Shown: piece by piece, positions 1-11,999 of the stretch
Layout: every line of letters begins with the position of its first letter
Position numbering within the stretch: the stretch's first letter is position 1
Notes under the pieces: generated by a model
Databases searched by the model: none
Told to the model about the DNA's origin: nothing
What the model saw: only the letters and a program-made list of their open reading frames with translations
NCBI RefSeq assembly: GCF_001544315.1
Contig: NZ_BCQG01000039.1
Location: 1-36,137 of the forward strand
Direction of reading: 5' to 3'
Source: Geobacillus jurassicus NBRC 107829
GTDB lineage: Bacteria; Bacillota; Bacilli; Bacillales; Anoxybacillaceae
DNA: 36,137 nucleotides
Made by a program: the position numbers and the translations under genes

Positions 1-137
1 CGAACGTTTGCAGGCAAAGAAAAACCGACTTCAGCGACGATCCGCTTGCGCCGAAGCCGTGCAAGAAAAGGCGATTGAATTCGTCCGCCTCGTTTTTCCT
101 CAAGGCCAATCGTTCGCCGTGCCGCCGTTTCCCTTGG

Positions 138-1811
138 CTAGACGAGTTTTTTCTCCGAGCGGTCCACAGCCGCTGGCAGCAGCGCGGGGCCGCGGCGGAG
201 CGCCTCTTCGCCGAACACATGGACGAGCACTTCCTCGAGGCGGCGGACGGCGATGATTTGAATGCCGCTGACTTCGCCTAGCAGGGATTGCATATTCTCA
301 ATCGGGATGATGACTTTTTTCGCCCCGGCTTGTTTGGCCGCTTTGATTTTGGCGAACACGCCGCCGACCGGTTTCACGCAGCCGCGGATGCTGATTTCTC
401 CGGTCATCGCGACCGTATGATCGACTGGCAGCTGGTAAATGGCGGAATAAATGCCAACCGCAATCGCCACCCCGGCTGAAGGGCCGTCAACCGGCGCCCC
501 GCCCGGAAAGTTGACATGAATGTCATAGCGATCCGCCGGCACGCCCATCGCCCGCAGCACCGTGATGACGTTTTCTGCCGAGCCGCGCGCCATGCTTTTT
601 CGCCGCACCGATTTTTCTGCGCTGCCGATGCTTTCCTCTTCGATAATGCCGGTGACATTGATCGACCCTTTCCCTTTTGCCGGCAAGGCGGTCACCTCAA
701 TTTCCAGCAACGCGCCGGTGTGCGGGCCGTACACGGCAAGGCCATTGACGACGCCGACCGCCGGGGCGGACGCGATTTTCTTCTCGCAGCGCGGGGTCAT
801 TTGACTCGATTGAATGACCCATTCAATATCTTTGTCTAAAATTTTCTCCCGGTTTTCTGTAATAGCGAGACCAGCGGCGATTTGCATCATATTGACCGCC
901 TCCCGCCCGTTGCGCGCATAGGCGGCAAGAAGGCGGATGCCGCTTTCTGACACGTTCAAGCGGATTTTTTCCGCCGCCTTTTTGGCGATGAGAGCGATTT
1001 CGTCTTGGTCCAATTCACGGAAAAACACTTCCAAGCAGCGAGAGCGAATGGCCGGAGGAATCTCGTTCGGCGTGCGCGTCGTCGCCCCGACAAGGCGGAA
1101 ATCGGCCGGCAGCCCGTTTTGGAAAATATCGTGAATATAGCTTGGAATTTGCGGATTTTCTTTGCTGTAATAGGCGCTTTCAAAAAATACTTTTCGGTCC
1201 TCAAGCACTTTCAACAACTTGTTCATTTGGATCGGATGAAGCTCGCCGATTTCGTCGATGAATAAAACACCGCCGTGGGCGTTCGTCACCGCCCCTTGCT
1301 TCGGCTGAGGGATGCCGGCTTGCCCCATCGCCCCGGCCCCCTGGTAAATCGGATCGTGCACCGAGCCGATGAGCGGGTCGGCGATGCCGCGCTCGTCAAA
1401 GCGCGCCGTCGTCGCGTCAAGCTCCACGAACACCGCATTTTTCTTAAACGGGGAGAGTGGATTTTTTTTCGCTTCCTCAAGTACGAGCCGAGCCGCCGCT
1501 GTCTTGCCGACGCCGGGCGGCCCGTAAATGATGACATGCTGCGGGTTGGGGCCGCACAAAGCCGCTTTTAACGCCTTAATGCCATCTTCCTGACCGACGA
1601 TGTCGTCAAAACTTTTCGGCCGCACTTTTTCCGCCAGCGGCTCGGTGAGCGAGATCGAGCGCAGCTTGCGGAGCTGTTCCATCTCTTTGCGCGACTCTTT
1701 ATCAATCGAAACTTTTTGCACGCGCTGTCCTCTTAACAAATTCCAAAAATAAAGACCAATGATGATCCCGAAAAACAGCTGAATGACAAGCACGATGTTC
1801 GTCCAGTCCAT
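138..1811 (-). CDS. lonB: ATP-dependent protease LonB
   Basis: Membrane-anchored AAA+ serine protease of the LonB family, 557 residues, close to the B. subtilis length. One N-terminal membrane segment lies at about residues 4-24. Walker A GPPGVGKT is at 97-104 and Walker B VLFIDE at 182-187. The C-terminal Lon protease domain has the Ser of GPSAG near 445 and the partner Lys of FAKIKAA near 488, so the catalytic Ser-Lys dyad is complete. The open frame extends 49 codons further upstream, but the ATG at 1811 follows AGGAGG and starts at the family N-terminus, and the extension would cover the promoter and the clpX terminator. It follows clpX as in B. subtilis, where LonB acts in the forespore; a sigma-F-type promoter lies just upstream. 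Confidence 0.96.
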   Translation of the reverse strand: MDWTNIVLVIQLFFGIIIGLYFWNLLRGQRVQKVSIDKESRKEMEQLRKLRSISLTEPLAEKVRPKSFDDIVGQEDGIKALKAALCGPNPQHVIIYGPPGVGKTAAARLVLEEAKKNPLSPFKKNAVFVELDATTARFDERGIADPLIGSVHDPIYQGAGAMGQAGIPQPKQGAVTNAHGGVLFIDEIGELHPIQMNKLLKVLEDRKVFFESAYYSKENPQIPSYIHDIFQNGLPADFRLVGATTRTPNEIPPAIRSRCLEVFFRELDQDEIALIAKKAAEKIRLNVSESGIRLLAAYARNGREAVNMMQIAAGLAITENREKILDKDIEWVIQSSQMTPRCEKKIASAPAVGVVNGLAVYGPHTGALLEIEVTALPAKGKGSINVTGIIEEESIGSAEKSVRRKSMARGSAENVITVLRAMGVPADRYDIHVNFPGGAPVDGPSAGVAIAVGIYSAIYQLPVDHTVAMTGEISIRGCVKPVGGVFAKIKAAKQAGAKKVIIPIENMQSLLGEVSGIQIIAVRRLEEVLVHVFGEEALRRGPALLPAAVDRSEKKLV

Positions 1812-1851
1812 GCCCCGATATCCTCCTGCCTTTAGATGGTATGTAGTATGA

Positions 1852-1881
1852 TAGTATCTCCGCGAACTGGCGGGAATAAAC
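1852..1881 (-). promoter_or_regulatory. sigma-F promoter of lonB
   Basis: Minus-strand -35 GTTTA (1881-1877), a 15-base spacer, then -10 GGAGATACTA (1861-1852). Both fit the sigma-F consensus (GYWTA, N15, GGnnAnAnTR) at every fixed position. It lies about 40 bases upstream of the lonB start and downstream of the clpX terminator, so lonB can be a separate forespore transcript. This agrees with what is known for B. subtilis lonB. Confidence 0.8.
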
Positions 1882-1920
1882 AAAAAAAGCGCCGGCCGGC
1901 GTACGGGGCATTTGGCAGTA

Positions 1921-1951
1921 AAAAAAGAAACCGCCGGAAAAGGGCGGTTTC
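1921..1951 (-). terminator. clpX terminator
   Basis: A 9-bp perfect stem (GAAACCGCC with GGCGGTTTC, loop of 7) on the minus strand, followed by six T residues. It begins within a few bases of the clpX stop codon, a standard intrinsic terminator separating clpX from lonB. Confidence 0.9.
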
Positions 1952-1954
1952 CCA

Positions 1955-3220
1955 TCAAGCGGATGTTTTCCGTTCCTGCTCGATCACCGTGCCGTCATGG
2001 CGGATCAGCGTCGGCGGTTTTATACCGCGCACCGTATCGAGCGTGATGATGCACTTTTGCACATCTTCACGCGACGGCAGCTCAAACATCACATCGAGCA
2101 TAATGCCTTCGATGATCGAGCGAAGGCCGCGCGCGCCCGTTTTCCGCTCAATCGCTTTTTTCGCGATTTCACGGAGCGCCGCTTCTTCAAACTCGAGCTC
2201 AACGCCGTCAAGCTCAAGCATTTTTTGGTATTGCTTCACAATGGCATTTTTCGGTTTCGTCAAAATGTCGATCAACGCCTGTTCGTCGAGCGGCTCGAGC
2301 GTCGTAATGACCGGCAGACGGCCGATGAACTCCGGAATCAGTCCGAATTTGAGCAAGTCTTCCGGCAGCACTTTCGACAACAAGTTTTTCTCGTCGACAT
2401 CCGTCTGGTTCATTTCCGCGCCAAAACCGATCACTTTTTTGCCAAGGCGGCGCTTGATGATCGGCTCAATGCCATCAAACGCTCCACCGCAAATGAACAA
2501 AATGTTCGTCGTATCGATTTGAATGAATTCTTGATGCGGATGTTTGCGACCGCCCTGCGGCGGAACGCTGGCAATGGTGCCTTCTAAAATTTTCAACAGC
2601 GCCTGTTGCACCCCTTCGCCGGATACGTCGCGAGTGATGGAAGGGTTTTCCGATTTGCGGGCGATTTTGTCAATTTCATCGATGTAAATAATGCCTTTTT
2701 CCGCCCGTTCGACGTCATAATCAGCCGCTTGGATGAGCTTTAACAAAATGTTTTCGACGTCTTCGCCAACATAGCCGGCCTCTGTAAGCGAGGTGGCATC
2801 GGCGATGGCAAACGGCACGTTCAAAATGCGCGCCAATGTTTGCGCCAGCAGCGTTTTCCCGCTCCCGGTCGGCCCGATCATTAAAATGTTGCTTTTCGAC
2901 AGCTCGACATCATCGATTTTGCTGCCGGAATTGATCCGTTTATAATGATTGTAAACAGCAACGGCGAGCGATTTTTTCGCCTCATCTTGACCGATGACGT
3001 ACTCATCTAGAATTTCCCGAATTTCCAACGGTTTCGGCACGTCTTTAAATTCAAATTCCTCTTCATTGCCGAGCTCCTCTTCAACAATTTCCGTGCATAG
3101 CTCAATGCACTCGTCGCAAATGTAAACCCCCGGACCGGCAACGAGCTTTCGCACTTGATCCTGTGTTTTGCCGCAGAACGAGCATTTCAACTGCCCTTTT
3201 TCATCATTGAATTTAAACAT
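1955..3220 (-). CDS. clpX: ATP-dependent Clp protease, ATP-binding subunit ClpX
   Basis: AAA+ unfoldase that feeds substrates to the ClpP peptidase in the cytoplasm; 421 residues, the usual family length. The N-terminal zinc-binding domain shows CSFCGK and CDECIELC (four Cys, about residues 13-38), followed by Walker A GPTGSGKT, Walker [12 protein letters not shown], and the AAA+ small domain with the RTGARGLR sensor-2 region. The start is the ATG at 3220, six bases after AAGGGGTG; a GTG three codons upstream overlaps that ribosome site and is rejected. It sits downstream of tig, separated by a terminator and its own promoter. Confidence 0.97.
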   Translation of the reverse strand: MFKFNDEKGQLKCSFCGKTQDQVRKLVAGPGVYICDECIELCTEIVEEELGNEEEFEFKDVPKPLEIREILDEYVIGQDEAKKSLAVAVYNHYKRINSGSKIDDVELSKSNILMIGPTGSGKTLLAQTLARILNVPFAIADATSLTEAGYVGEDVENILLKLIQAADYDVERAEKGIIYIDEIDKIARKSENPSITRDVSGEGVQQALLKILEGTIASVPPQGGRKHPHQEFIQIDTTNILFICGGAFDGIEPIIKRRLGKKVIGFGAEMNQTDVDEKNLLSKVLPEDLLKFGLIPEFIGRLPVITTLEPLDEQALIDILTKPKNAIVKQYQKMLELDGVELEFEEAALREIAKKAIERKTGARGLRSIIEGIMLDVMFELPSREDVQKCIITLDTVRGIKPPTLIRHDGTVIEQERKTSA

Positions 3221-3306
3221 ATCATTCACCCCTTGCCAACGAAATCGCGCCTGCTTATGTATCCATTTCCGCCATCTCTTATGTCGTAAAAACGTATGTA
3301 TTCGCT

Positions 3307-3317
3307 ATTTTACCATA
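3307..3317 (-). promoter_or_regulatory. Extended -10 promoter of clpX
   Basis: Minus strand TATGG-TAAAAT: a TRTGn extension plus a good -10 hexamer, about 87 bases upstream of the clpX start. There is no convincing -35 at 17 bases, as is common for extended -10 promoters. No CtsR direct repeat was seen. Confidence 0.6.
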
Positions 3318-3401
3318 AATGTTCCTGAAAAAGCGAATGAAAAAACTGTTATCTGTTTAGAAAAGTTTGAAAATTGCCGCTCAGGCGCCATTGTTGTGGA
3401 T

Positions 3402-3438
3402 AAAGAACAAGGCACGAACGTCTCGCGCCTTGTTCTTT
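3402..3438 (-). terminator. tig terminator
   Basis: A 12-bp perfect stem (AAAGAACAAGGC with GCCTTGTTCTTT, loop of 13), starting 12 bases after the tig stop. The T-tract after it is short, so termination may be incomplete. Confidence 0.7.
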
Positions 3439-3450
3439 CCTTAAGATATA

Positions 3451-4737
3451 TTATGCCGCAACCTTGCTGTGCTCTACAAGAAAATCGACTGTTTTCCGCC
3501 ATTTCAAATCTTCTTTGACGCCATCTAAGCTGCCGAGCAGCTCTTTCAGCTTGTCCACGCTCAGCTTGTAGGCTTCCGCCATTTTTTCGAGCTCTTTGTT
3601 TACTTCCTCGTCGGTTACTTCAATGTTTTCGGCCTTCGCGATCGCTTCAAGCGTCAACGCCGCGCGCACCCGTTTTTCGGCATCTTCTTTCATTTGCTCG
3701 CGCAACGACGCTTCATCTTGGCCGGAGAATTGGTAATACAACTGCAAGTTCAGACCTTGCATTTGCAGGCGTTGGTCAAATTCGCGAAGCATCCGGTCGG
3801 TTTCGTTTTTGATCATAACCTCCGGAATATCCATTTCGGCGTTGGCTGCCGCTTTTTCGACAACCGCATTGCGCAAGGCAGTCTCCGCCTCGTTCTTTTT
3901 CGCCTCTTCCAAACGGGCGCGAATTTTCGCCTTCAGTTCGTCAAGCGTTTCGACTTCTTCATCGACGTCTTTGGCAAACTCATCGTCAAGCGCCGGCAGC
4001 TGTTTCGCTTTCACTTCATGCACTTGCACTTTAAACGTCGCCGGTTTGCCGGCCAATTGCTTCGCGTGGTATTCATCCGGGAATGTGACTTGGATTTCTT
4101 TTTCCTCGCCGGCTTTCATGCCGACAAGCTGTTCTTCAAATCCCGGAATGAACGTTCCAGAGCCGATTTCAAGCGAATAGTTCTCCGCCTTGCCGCCTTC
4201 AAACGGCTCGCCGTCGACAAACCCTTGGAAATCGATGACGACCGTATCGCCGTTTTCCACCGTCCCGTCTTCTTTCACGACAAGTTCGGCGTAATTTTCT
4301 TGCAAACGTTTCAATTCGTTTTCGACATCTTCGTCCGTCACGGTTGTATCCATTTTTTCCACTTCAAGCCCTTTGTATTGACCGAGCTTGACTTCCGGCT
4401 TTACGGTCACTTTCGCTTTGAAAATTAAGCTTTTGCCTTTTTCCATTTGCTCAATGTCAATCTCCGGCATTGACACCGGTTCGATGCCTGCCTCTTCGAC
4501 GGCTTTGGCATACGCCTCTGGCAGCAAAATGTCGAGCGCATCTTGATAGAGCGCTTCGACGCCGAAGCGTTTTTCAAACAGAACGCGCGGCACTTTCCCC
4601 TTGCGGAAGCCCGGAAGCGTGATGTTTTTCACCACTTTTTTAAACGCGGCGTCCAAGCCTTTGTTCACTTTCTCGGCGTCGACCTCAACGGTCAATACGC
4701 CTTCGTTCCCTTCAAGCTTTTCCCATTTGACTGACAT
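3451..4737 (-). CDS. tig: Trigger factor, ribosome-associated chaperone / prolyl isomerase
   Basis: Ribosome-bound chaperone that receives nascent chains; 428 residues, typical length. The N-terminal ribosome-binding domain carries the family loop GFRKGKVPR near residues 43-51. An FKBP-type PPIase domain follows (about 150-245; [17 protein letters not shown]), then the helical C-terminal chaperone arms rich in Glu and Lys. The start [10 protein letters not shown] at 4737 follows GGAGGG; five further upstream codons in frame have no ribosome site of their own. Order ysoA-tig-clpX is conserved in Bacillus. Confidence 0.97.
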   Translation of the reverse strand: MSVKWEKLEGNEGVLTVEVDAEKVNKGLDAAFKKVVKNITLPGFRKGKVPRVLFEKRFGVEALYQDALDILLPEAYAKAVEEAGIEPVSMPEIDIEQMEKGKSLIFKAKVTVKPEVKLGQYKGLEVEKMDTTVTDEDVENELKRLQENYAELVVKEDGTVENGDTVVIDFQGFVDGEPFEGGKAENYSLEIGSGTFIPGFEEQLVGMKAGEEKEIQVTFPDEYHAKQLAGKPATFKVQVHEVKAKQLPALDDEFAKDVDEEVETLDELKAKIRARLEEAKKNEAETALRNAVVEKAAANAEMDIPEVMIKNETDRMLREFDQRLQMQGLNLQLYYQFSGQDEASLREQMKEDAEKRVRAALTLEAIAKAENIEVTDEEVNKELEKMAEAYKLSVDKLKELLGSLDGVKEDLKWRKTVDFLVEHSKVAA

Positions 4738-4859
4738 CCTTGTTCCCTCCACCTGAAATCATTGCTCGGACCATAGCGCACTCCGCTTGTCCAGATCTTT
4801 TTATGATGCCCAATTATGTAGACAAGTATGCGAAAACAGATACATAGCACAGCCATTAT

Positions 4860-4887
4860 ATTATAACATACAACAGCCATGTTTCAA
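4860..4887 (-). promoter_or_regulatory. Sigma-A promoter of tig
   Basis: Minus strand -35 TTGAAA (4887-4882), 16-base spacer, -10 TATAAT (4865-4860). A second TATAAT follows immediately (4860-4855). It lies about 120 bases upstream of tig in the only gap between ysoA and tig. Confidence 0.75.
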
Positions 4888-4901
4888 CAGAGAACGAGCC
4901 A

Positions 4902-5882
4902 TTAGAGGGAGGAAAGTTCCTCTATTTCGTATAGCTTTTGGCAAAGCGTTGCCATCTCCGCCGCCTCCACACCGTAGCGGTCGGCCAAGGCGGTCGCGTC
5001 AGCATCCAAGCCTAAAAACCGGCTCGCCATCCAATGGAGAGCAGCAAGCCAGGCCGCTGCATCCGCCGGCTCTGGCGGAAACGGGTACAACACATATGCA
5101 TAGCGAAGCCAAATGTCCGCCGCCGTTTCATACAAACTCGGGCTTTCCGCCGCGAGCTGCTGTTCAAGCCGACCCAGCAACGATGAAGCAAATTCCGTTT
5201 CCGTCTGTTCGTCCAACGCTGACGGGACGACCTCCATGCAACGGCCAAATTTCTCAACCGTCACCGTTTCGTTGACTCGCTTCCCTGTCAACAGGCGAAG
5301 GAGCATCGTTTTCGCCATCGGGCTTTTTTCCGGTGCGCGTAAATATTGCTTGAGCAACGGCAGCACCGGCTCGATGTCTTCTTTTTCCAGTTGTTTAATC
5401 AGTTGCAGCTGCTCAGCAATGTCCCCGGACTCAAGCAGCCGTCTCACCCGCTTCCACTCCGCGGGCGGAAGCGTGCGGGCATTCATTTTTTCACTAAACC
5501 GGAGCAGCTGGTGAAGCTGTTCGCGCAGCGAAACGGATAACGACGGACGACGCAAGGCGTGGCGGATCACGGTTTCAGCCTTGCTGTATCGATTCGTTTG
5601 CAACAATATGGCAATATACATTTGCAACAGTTCACCGTTGCCCGGTTGCTCGTCAAGCAAACCGGCAAGACGCCGCTCCGCCTCATCATATTCCCCAAGC
5701 TCATAGCAACAGACAGCCAGCCCAAGCCGAACCGGAAAGCTGTGGTCGCCAAGCTGTTCGGCGGCGCGCAAAAAGCGGAGCGCTTCTTTATACCGCTTCG
5801 CCTCGAGCGCAGCAAACGCCTCTTCCATCAGCCGTTCTTTCGTTTGCGGAAACATGATGATTTTTCCTTTTTTCCCGGCCAT
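4902..5882 (-). CDS. ysoA: TPR-repeat protein YsoA
   Basis: Predicted cytoplasmic helical protein of 326 residues. The N-terminal half reads as tetratricopeptide repeats: LEAKRYKEALRFLRAAEQL, then ELGEYDEAERRLAGLLDEQPGN, then LQTNRYSKAETVIRHAL. No catalytic motif is visible and there is no signal peptide or membrane segment. By position (between leuD and tig) and type it corresponds to B. subtilis ysoA, whose role is not established. The ATG at 5882 has AGGAG nine bases upstream; an internal ATG nine codons later (MFPQTKERL) is an alternative start with a weaker site. Confidence 0.85.
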   Translation of the reverse strand: MAGKKGKIIMFPQTKERLMEEAFAALEAKRYKEALRFLRAAEQLGDHSFPVRLGLAVCCYELGEYDEAERRLAGLLDEQPGNGELLQMYIAILLQTNRYSKAETVIRHALRRPSLSVSLREQLHQLLRFSEKMNARTLPPAEWKRVRRLLESGDIAEQLQLIKQLEKEDIEPVLPLLKQYLRAPEKSPMAKTMLLRLLTGKRVNETVTVEKFGRCMEVVPSALDEQTETEFASSLLGRLEQQLAAESPSLYETAADIWLRYAYVLYPFPPEPADAAAWLAALHWMASRFLGLDADATALADRYGVEAAEMATLCQKLYEIEELSSL

Positions 5883-5912
5883 CTTCGCCCGCTCCTATAT
5901 GTGTTTACCACA

Positions 5913-5941
5913 AGTGTAACAAGTTTTCTTAGCCGAAACAA
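5913..5941 (-). promoter_or_regulatory. Probable sigma-A promoter of ysoA
   Basis: Minus strand -35 TTGTTT (5941-5936), 17-base spacer, -10 TACACT (5918-5913), about 30 bases upstream of the ysoA start and after the leuD terminator. Moderate match to consensus. Confidence 0.5.
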
Positions 5942-5976
5942 GCCAACCCTTTTTGGCGCTTGCTGCCGCCGTCCAT
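5929..5976 (-). CDS. Possible 15-codon microORF upstream of ysoA
   Basis: A perfect AGGAGG (5991-5986) is followed nine bases later by ATG and the frame MDGGSKRQKGLACFG, then TAA. An in-frame ATG directly abutting the AGGAGG would add three residues. It lies between the leuD terminator and the ysoA promoter, so expression would rely on read-through from leuD. No family is recognised; the strong ribosome site is the only support. Confidence 0.3.
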   Translation of the reverse strand: MDGGSKRQKGLACFG

Positions 5977-6001
5977 TTTCTTCATCCTCCTATATGCAAA
6001 A

Positions 6002-6040
6002 CAAAGAGGCTGTTCCTGCCAAAATAACGGCGGAACAGCC
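6002..6040 (-). terminator. leuD / ilv-leu operon terminator
   Basis: Stem GGCTGTTCC with GGAACAGCC (6008-6016 and 6032-6040), extended inward by GCC/GGC, starting 38 bases after the leuD stop and followed on the minus strand by TCTTTGTTTTG. It closes the long ilv-leu operon. Confidence 0.75.
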
Positions 6041-6078
6041 GATTTTTGCCGCCGCGCTGCACCGCAAAAAACAGACGC

Positions 6079-6672
6079 TTACGGCCGCAGGCTATGCTGT
6101 TGTTCATACGCTTGAATATACGGTTCATAGACAAACGTTAAATCAATTTCATCCCATCCCTTTAACAGCAACTGTTTTCGATACGGGTCAATGTCAAACG
6201 GACGCGAAAATCCTTCATCGTCAAATACCCGCTGTTCTTCAAGCGAAACCGTCAGTTCATAGTCTGCGCGCTCGCTTTGGCGCAGCAAGTAGCGGACATC
6301 CTCTTTATCCAGCCGGATCGGCAACAGCCCGTTTTTTAAGCAGTTGTTGTAAAAAATATCGGCAAACGATGGGGCAATGATGACGCGGAATCCGTAATCT
6401 TGCAGCGCCCACGGCGCATGTTCGCGCGATGAGCCGCAGCCGAAGTTTTCATCGGCGACTAAAATCGTCGCCCCTTCGTTTTCCGGGCGGTTGAGCTCAA
6501 ACTCCGGATTTGGCGTGCCGTCGCTCAAATACCGCCAATCGTAAAAGAGAAACTGGCCAAAGCCGGTGCGTTCAATCCGTTTCAAAAACTGCTTTGGAAT
6601 GATTTGATCGGTATCAATATTCGCACGATCGATGCCGGCGGTTTTTCCGCGATGGATCGTAAACGGCTTCAT
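6079..6672 (-). CDS. leuD: 3-isopropylmalate dehydratase small subunit
   Basis: Small swivel-domain subunit of isopropylmalate isomerase, which with LeuC converts 2- to 3-isopropylmalate in leucine synthesis. 197 residues, normal length. The family signature GCGSSREHAPWAL is present near residues 77-89, as are NIDTDQIIPKQFLK near the N-terminus and YNNCLKNGLLPI. The ATG at 6672 follows GGGGGAAAGG. It is the last gene of the ilv-leu operon, separated from leuC by a 96-base gap that contains a hairpin. Confidence 0.97.
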   Translation of the reverse strand: MKPFTIHRGKTAGIDRANIDTDQIIPKQFLKRIERTGFGQFLFYDWRYLSDGTPNPEFELNRPENEGATILVADENFGCGSSREHAPWALQDYGFRVIIAPSFADIFYNNCLKNGLLPIRLDKEDVRYLLRQSERADYELTVSLEEQRVFDDEGFSRPFDIDPYRKQLLLKGWDEIDLTFVYEPYIQAYEQQHSLRP

Positions 6673-6704
6673 CGTCCTTTCCCCCTTCCGTTATGGATGT
6701 CACT

Positions 6705-6756
6705 GATGGCAAAGGAGCTCGGCTTCCTAGGATGCCGCGCCGCCTCTTTTGCCATC
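6705..6756 (-). other. Intercistronic hairpin between leuC and leuD
   Basis: GATGGCAAA (6705-6713) pairs with TTTGCCATC (6748-6756), and the pairing continues inward through GAG/CTC and CGGC/GCCG with one mismatch. There is no T-tract, and the leuD ribosome site lies about 20 bases downstream. This looks like an mRNA-stability or processing element rather than a terminator. Confidence 0.55.
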
Positions 6757-6768
6757 ACGATCGTCAAT

Positions 6769-8184
6769 TTAACAGACCGGCTCGGCTTCAAGCTGGCGCA
6801 CATCGACAAAATGTCCGTAAATCGCAGCCGCCGCGGCCATCACCGGGCTGACGAGATGCGTGCGCGCCCCTTTTCCTTGCCGCCCTTCAAAGTTGCGATT
6901 CGACGTTGACGCACAGTGCTCGCCTTCCGGAATGATGTCCGGGTTCATGCCCAAACAGGCGCTGCAGCCGGAGTCGCGCCATTCAAAACCGGCGTCGATG
7001 AAAATTTGCGCCAACCCTTCCGCTTCGGCTTGTTTTTTCACTTGCTGCGATCCAGGCACGACGAGCGCCCGCACACCCGGAGCCACTTTTTTCCCTTTCA
7101 CGATGCTCGCCGCCGCGCGCAAATCGCTGAGGCGTGAGTTGGTGCACGAACCGATGAAGACGTGCTGCACCGGAATATCCGTAATCGGCGTGCCCGGCTT
7201 GAGCCCCATGTACTCAAGCGCCCGGCGCACCGCGTTTTGCTCTGTTTTGCTTTCAAATTGCTCGGGATGCGGCACGACGCCATCGACGGAAGTGCTCATC
7301 GCGGGGTTCGTCCCCCACGTCACCATCGGAGCGATCGTCGACGCATCGATTTCAATCGTTTTATCGTATTCCGCCCCCTCATCGCTTGCAAGCGCCCGCC
7401 ACCGTTCCACCGCCTTGTCAAACTCCTCGCCTTTTGGCGCATATTTGCGGCCGCGCAAATAGGCAAACGTCGTTTCATCCGGGCTGATGAGGCCGGCTCT
7501 CGCCCCAGCTTCAATCGACATGTTGCAAATCGTCATTCGCTCTTCCATCGACATGCGTCGGATCGCTTCGCCTGTAAATTCGATAATATAACCGGTGCCG
7601 ACGCCAACGCCATAGCGGCCGATAATGGCCAAGATGACGTCTTTGGCGGTCACTCCTTTGCCGAGGCGGCCGTTGATGCAGATTTGCAGCGTTTTCGGCT
7701 TATGCTGCCAAAGCGTTTGTGTAGCCAATACATGCTCGACTTCGCTCGTGCCGATGCCAAACGCCAAGGCGCCAAACGCCCCGTGCGTCGATGTATGGCT
7801 GTCGCCGCAAACGATCGTTTTTCCCGGCTGGGTCAACCCGAGCTCTGGGCCGATGACGTGAACGATTCCTTGCTCTTCGCTGTGTAGGTCGGCGAGCGGA
7901 ATGCCGAACTCGCGGCAGTTGCGCTCAAGCGCAGCGATTTGGTTGCGCGCCACTTCGTCGGTAATCACAAATCGGTTAATGGTCGGCACGTTATGGTCCA
8001 TCGTCGCAAAGGTCAAATCCGGCCGCCGCACCTTCCGCCCTTTTTGCCGCAATCCTTCAAACGCTTGCGGCGAGGTCACTTCATGCACTAAGTGCAAATC
8101 GATGTACAATAAATCCGGTTTGCCCTCCTCACGGTAGACGACGTGGTTTTCCCAAATTTTATCGATGATCGTTTTCGGCTTCAT
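6769..8184 (-). CDS. leuC: 3-isopropylmalate dehydratase large subunit
   Basis: Aconitase-family large subunit carrying the [4Fe-4S] cluster of isopropylmalate isomerase; 471 residues, as expected. Cluster Cys residues sit in IGSCTNSR and in [12 protein letters not shown]. Substrate-binding segments [20 protein letters not shown] and [18 protein letters not shown] are intact. The ATG at 8184 follows GAGGTGA, 20 bases after the leuB stop, so it is co-transcribed with leuB. Confidence 0.98.
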   Translation of the reverse strand: MKPKTIIDKIWENHVVYREEGKPDLLYIDLHLVHEVTSPQAFEGLRQKGRKVRRPDLTFATMDHNVPTINRFVITDEVARNQIAALERNCREFGIPLADLHSEEQGIVHVIGPELGLTQPGKTIVCGDSHTSTHGAFGALAFGIGTSEVEHVLATQTLWQHKPKTLQICINGRLGKGVTAKDVILAIIGRYGVGVGTGYIIEFTGEAIRRMSMEERMTICNMSIEAGARAGLISPDETTFAYLRGRKYAPKGEEFDKAVERWRALASDEGAEYDKTIEIDASTIAPMVTWGTNPAMSTSVDGVVPHPEQFESKTEQNAVRRALEYMGLKPGTPITDIPVQHVFIGSCTNSRLSDLRAAASIVKGKKVAPGVRALVVPGSQQVKKQAEAEGLAQIFIDAGFEWRDSGCSACLGMNPDIIPEGEHCASTSNRNFEGRQGKGARTHLVSPVMAAAAAIYGHFVDVRQLEAEPVC

Positions 8185-8204
8185 TGGCTTTCACCTCGCA
8201 CGTC

Positions 8205-9320
8205 TTAGGCATAAACGGTCATAATTTGAGCAATGGCCGTATAATCCAGCACCGCCGCTTTGATTTCTTCGACCATTTCGTTCGTGGATACGATGCGGCC
8301 GCCGCTTGGCGCCAAGTCGGCGGTGCGCAAACCTAGGGCGAGCGCCTGCCACACCGCGTGCTCTACCGCCTCCGCTTCCGCGGTGAGCCCGAACGACAGG
8401 CGAAGCATCATCGCGGCCGACAAAATCGCCGCAATCGGATTGGCTTTGTTCATGCCGGCGATATCAGGCGCTGAACCGTGCACCGGCTCATACAAGCTCG
8501 GACCGGAAGCGGATAAGCTGGCCGACGGCAGCATCCCGAGCGAACCGGACAACATGGAGGCTTCATCGCTTAAAATGTCGCCAAACATGTTTTCTGTCAC
8601 AATGACATCAAACTGCTTCGGCGCACGGATGAGCTGCATCGCGGCATTGTCAACAAGCATATGCTCAAGCGTGACGTCCGGAAACTGCTTCGCCACCTCT
8701 TCGGCCACTTCCCGCCATAGACGGCTTGACGAAAGGACGTTCGCCTTGTCGACCGAAGTCACTTTTTTCTTCCGCCCGCGTGCGAGTATAAACGCCATGC
8801 GGACGATCCGCTCAATTTCTTCCTTTTTATATAACAAGGTGTCCACTGCTTTTTCTTCGCCGTTTTCGACGACGCGGCCGCTCGGCTGGCCGAAGTAAAT
8901 GCCGCCGGTCAGCTCGCGGACGATGACAAAATCGACGCCTTGCACGAGATCCGGTTTTAACGGCGAAGCGGAAACCAAACTGTCATAGCAAACAACCGGC
9001 CGCAAGTTGGCATATAAGTCGAGCTGCTTGCGAATGGCAAGCAATCCTTTTTCCGGGCGCAAATGCGGAGGGTTGTCATCCCACTTCGGACCGCCGACCG
9101 CCCCAAGCAGCACCGCATCGCTTTCTCGGCAAAGGCGGAGCGTTTCCTCGGGGAGCGGCGTCCCCGCCTCATCGATCGCCGCTCCACCGATCAATCCATA
9201 TTCAAACGTAAACTCGTGGCCAAACCGGATGCCGACCGCTTTTAATACCTCGACCGCTCCGGACGTCACTTCTTTGCCGATGCCATCCCCTGGCAAGACG
9301 GCAATCCGATAGTTTCCCAT
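8205..9320 (-). CDS. leuB: 3-isopropylmalate dehydrogenase
   Basis: NAD-dependent oxidative decarboxylase producing the 2-oxoisocaproate precursor of leucine; 371 residues. Family motifs: [11 protein letters not shown] at the N-terminus, the substrate-binding [22 protein letters not shown], the Lys-bearing SVDKANVL, and the C-terminal [17 protein letters not shown]. The ATG at 9320 follows GGGGGGA. Gaps of 17 bases from leuA and 20 to leuC indicate one operon. Confidence 0.98.
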   Translation of the reverse strand: MGNYRIAVLPGDGIGKEVTSGAVEVLKAVGIRFGHEFTFEYGLIGGAAIDEAGTPLPEETLRLCRESDAVLLGAVGGPKWDDNPPHLRPEKGLLAIRKQLDLYANLRPVVCYDSLVSASPLKPDLVQGVDFVIVRELTGGIYFGQPSGRVVENGEEKAVDTLLYKKEEIERIVRMAFILARGRKKKVTSVDKANVLSSSRLWREVAEEVAKQFPDVTLEHMLVDNAAMQLIRAPKQFDVIVTENMFGDILSDEASMLSGSLGMLPSASLSASGPSLYEPVHGSAPDIAGMNKANPIAAILSAAMMLRLSFGLTAEAEAVEHAVWQALALGLRTADLAPSGGRIVSTNEMVEEIKAAVLDYTAIAQIMTVYA

Positions 9321-9337
9321 TCTGAATCCCCCCGTTT

Positions 9338-11933
<2,596 letters not shown>

Positions 11934-11999
11934 CTACGCTTGGCCGCCCCTTGTTTGGCGGTTCCATGAAGCAATCAGCGCTGTTTTGTATGATAGCTG

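Noticed and set aside
8-281. Two overlapping plus-strand frames at the left edge
   Set aside because: They run into the 3' end of lonB, lack ribosome sites, and have low-complexity Arg/Gly/Ala tails.
3694-4428. 244-codon plus-strand frame rich in Phe and Arg
   Set aside because: Reverse complement of the tig coding sequence; the Phe/Arg bias is typical of antisense of Lys/Glu codons.
5559-6380. 273-codon plus-strand frame opposite ysoA and leuD
   Set aside because: It spans a terminator and two minus-strand genes with clear identity; composition is that of an antisense shadow.
11944-11965. Small GCCGCC/GGCGG hairpin in the ilvN-ilvC gap
   Set aside because: Five to six pairs with no T-run; not convincing as a terminator or attenuator inside a co-transcribed operon.
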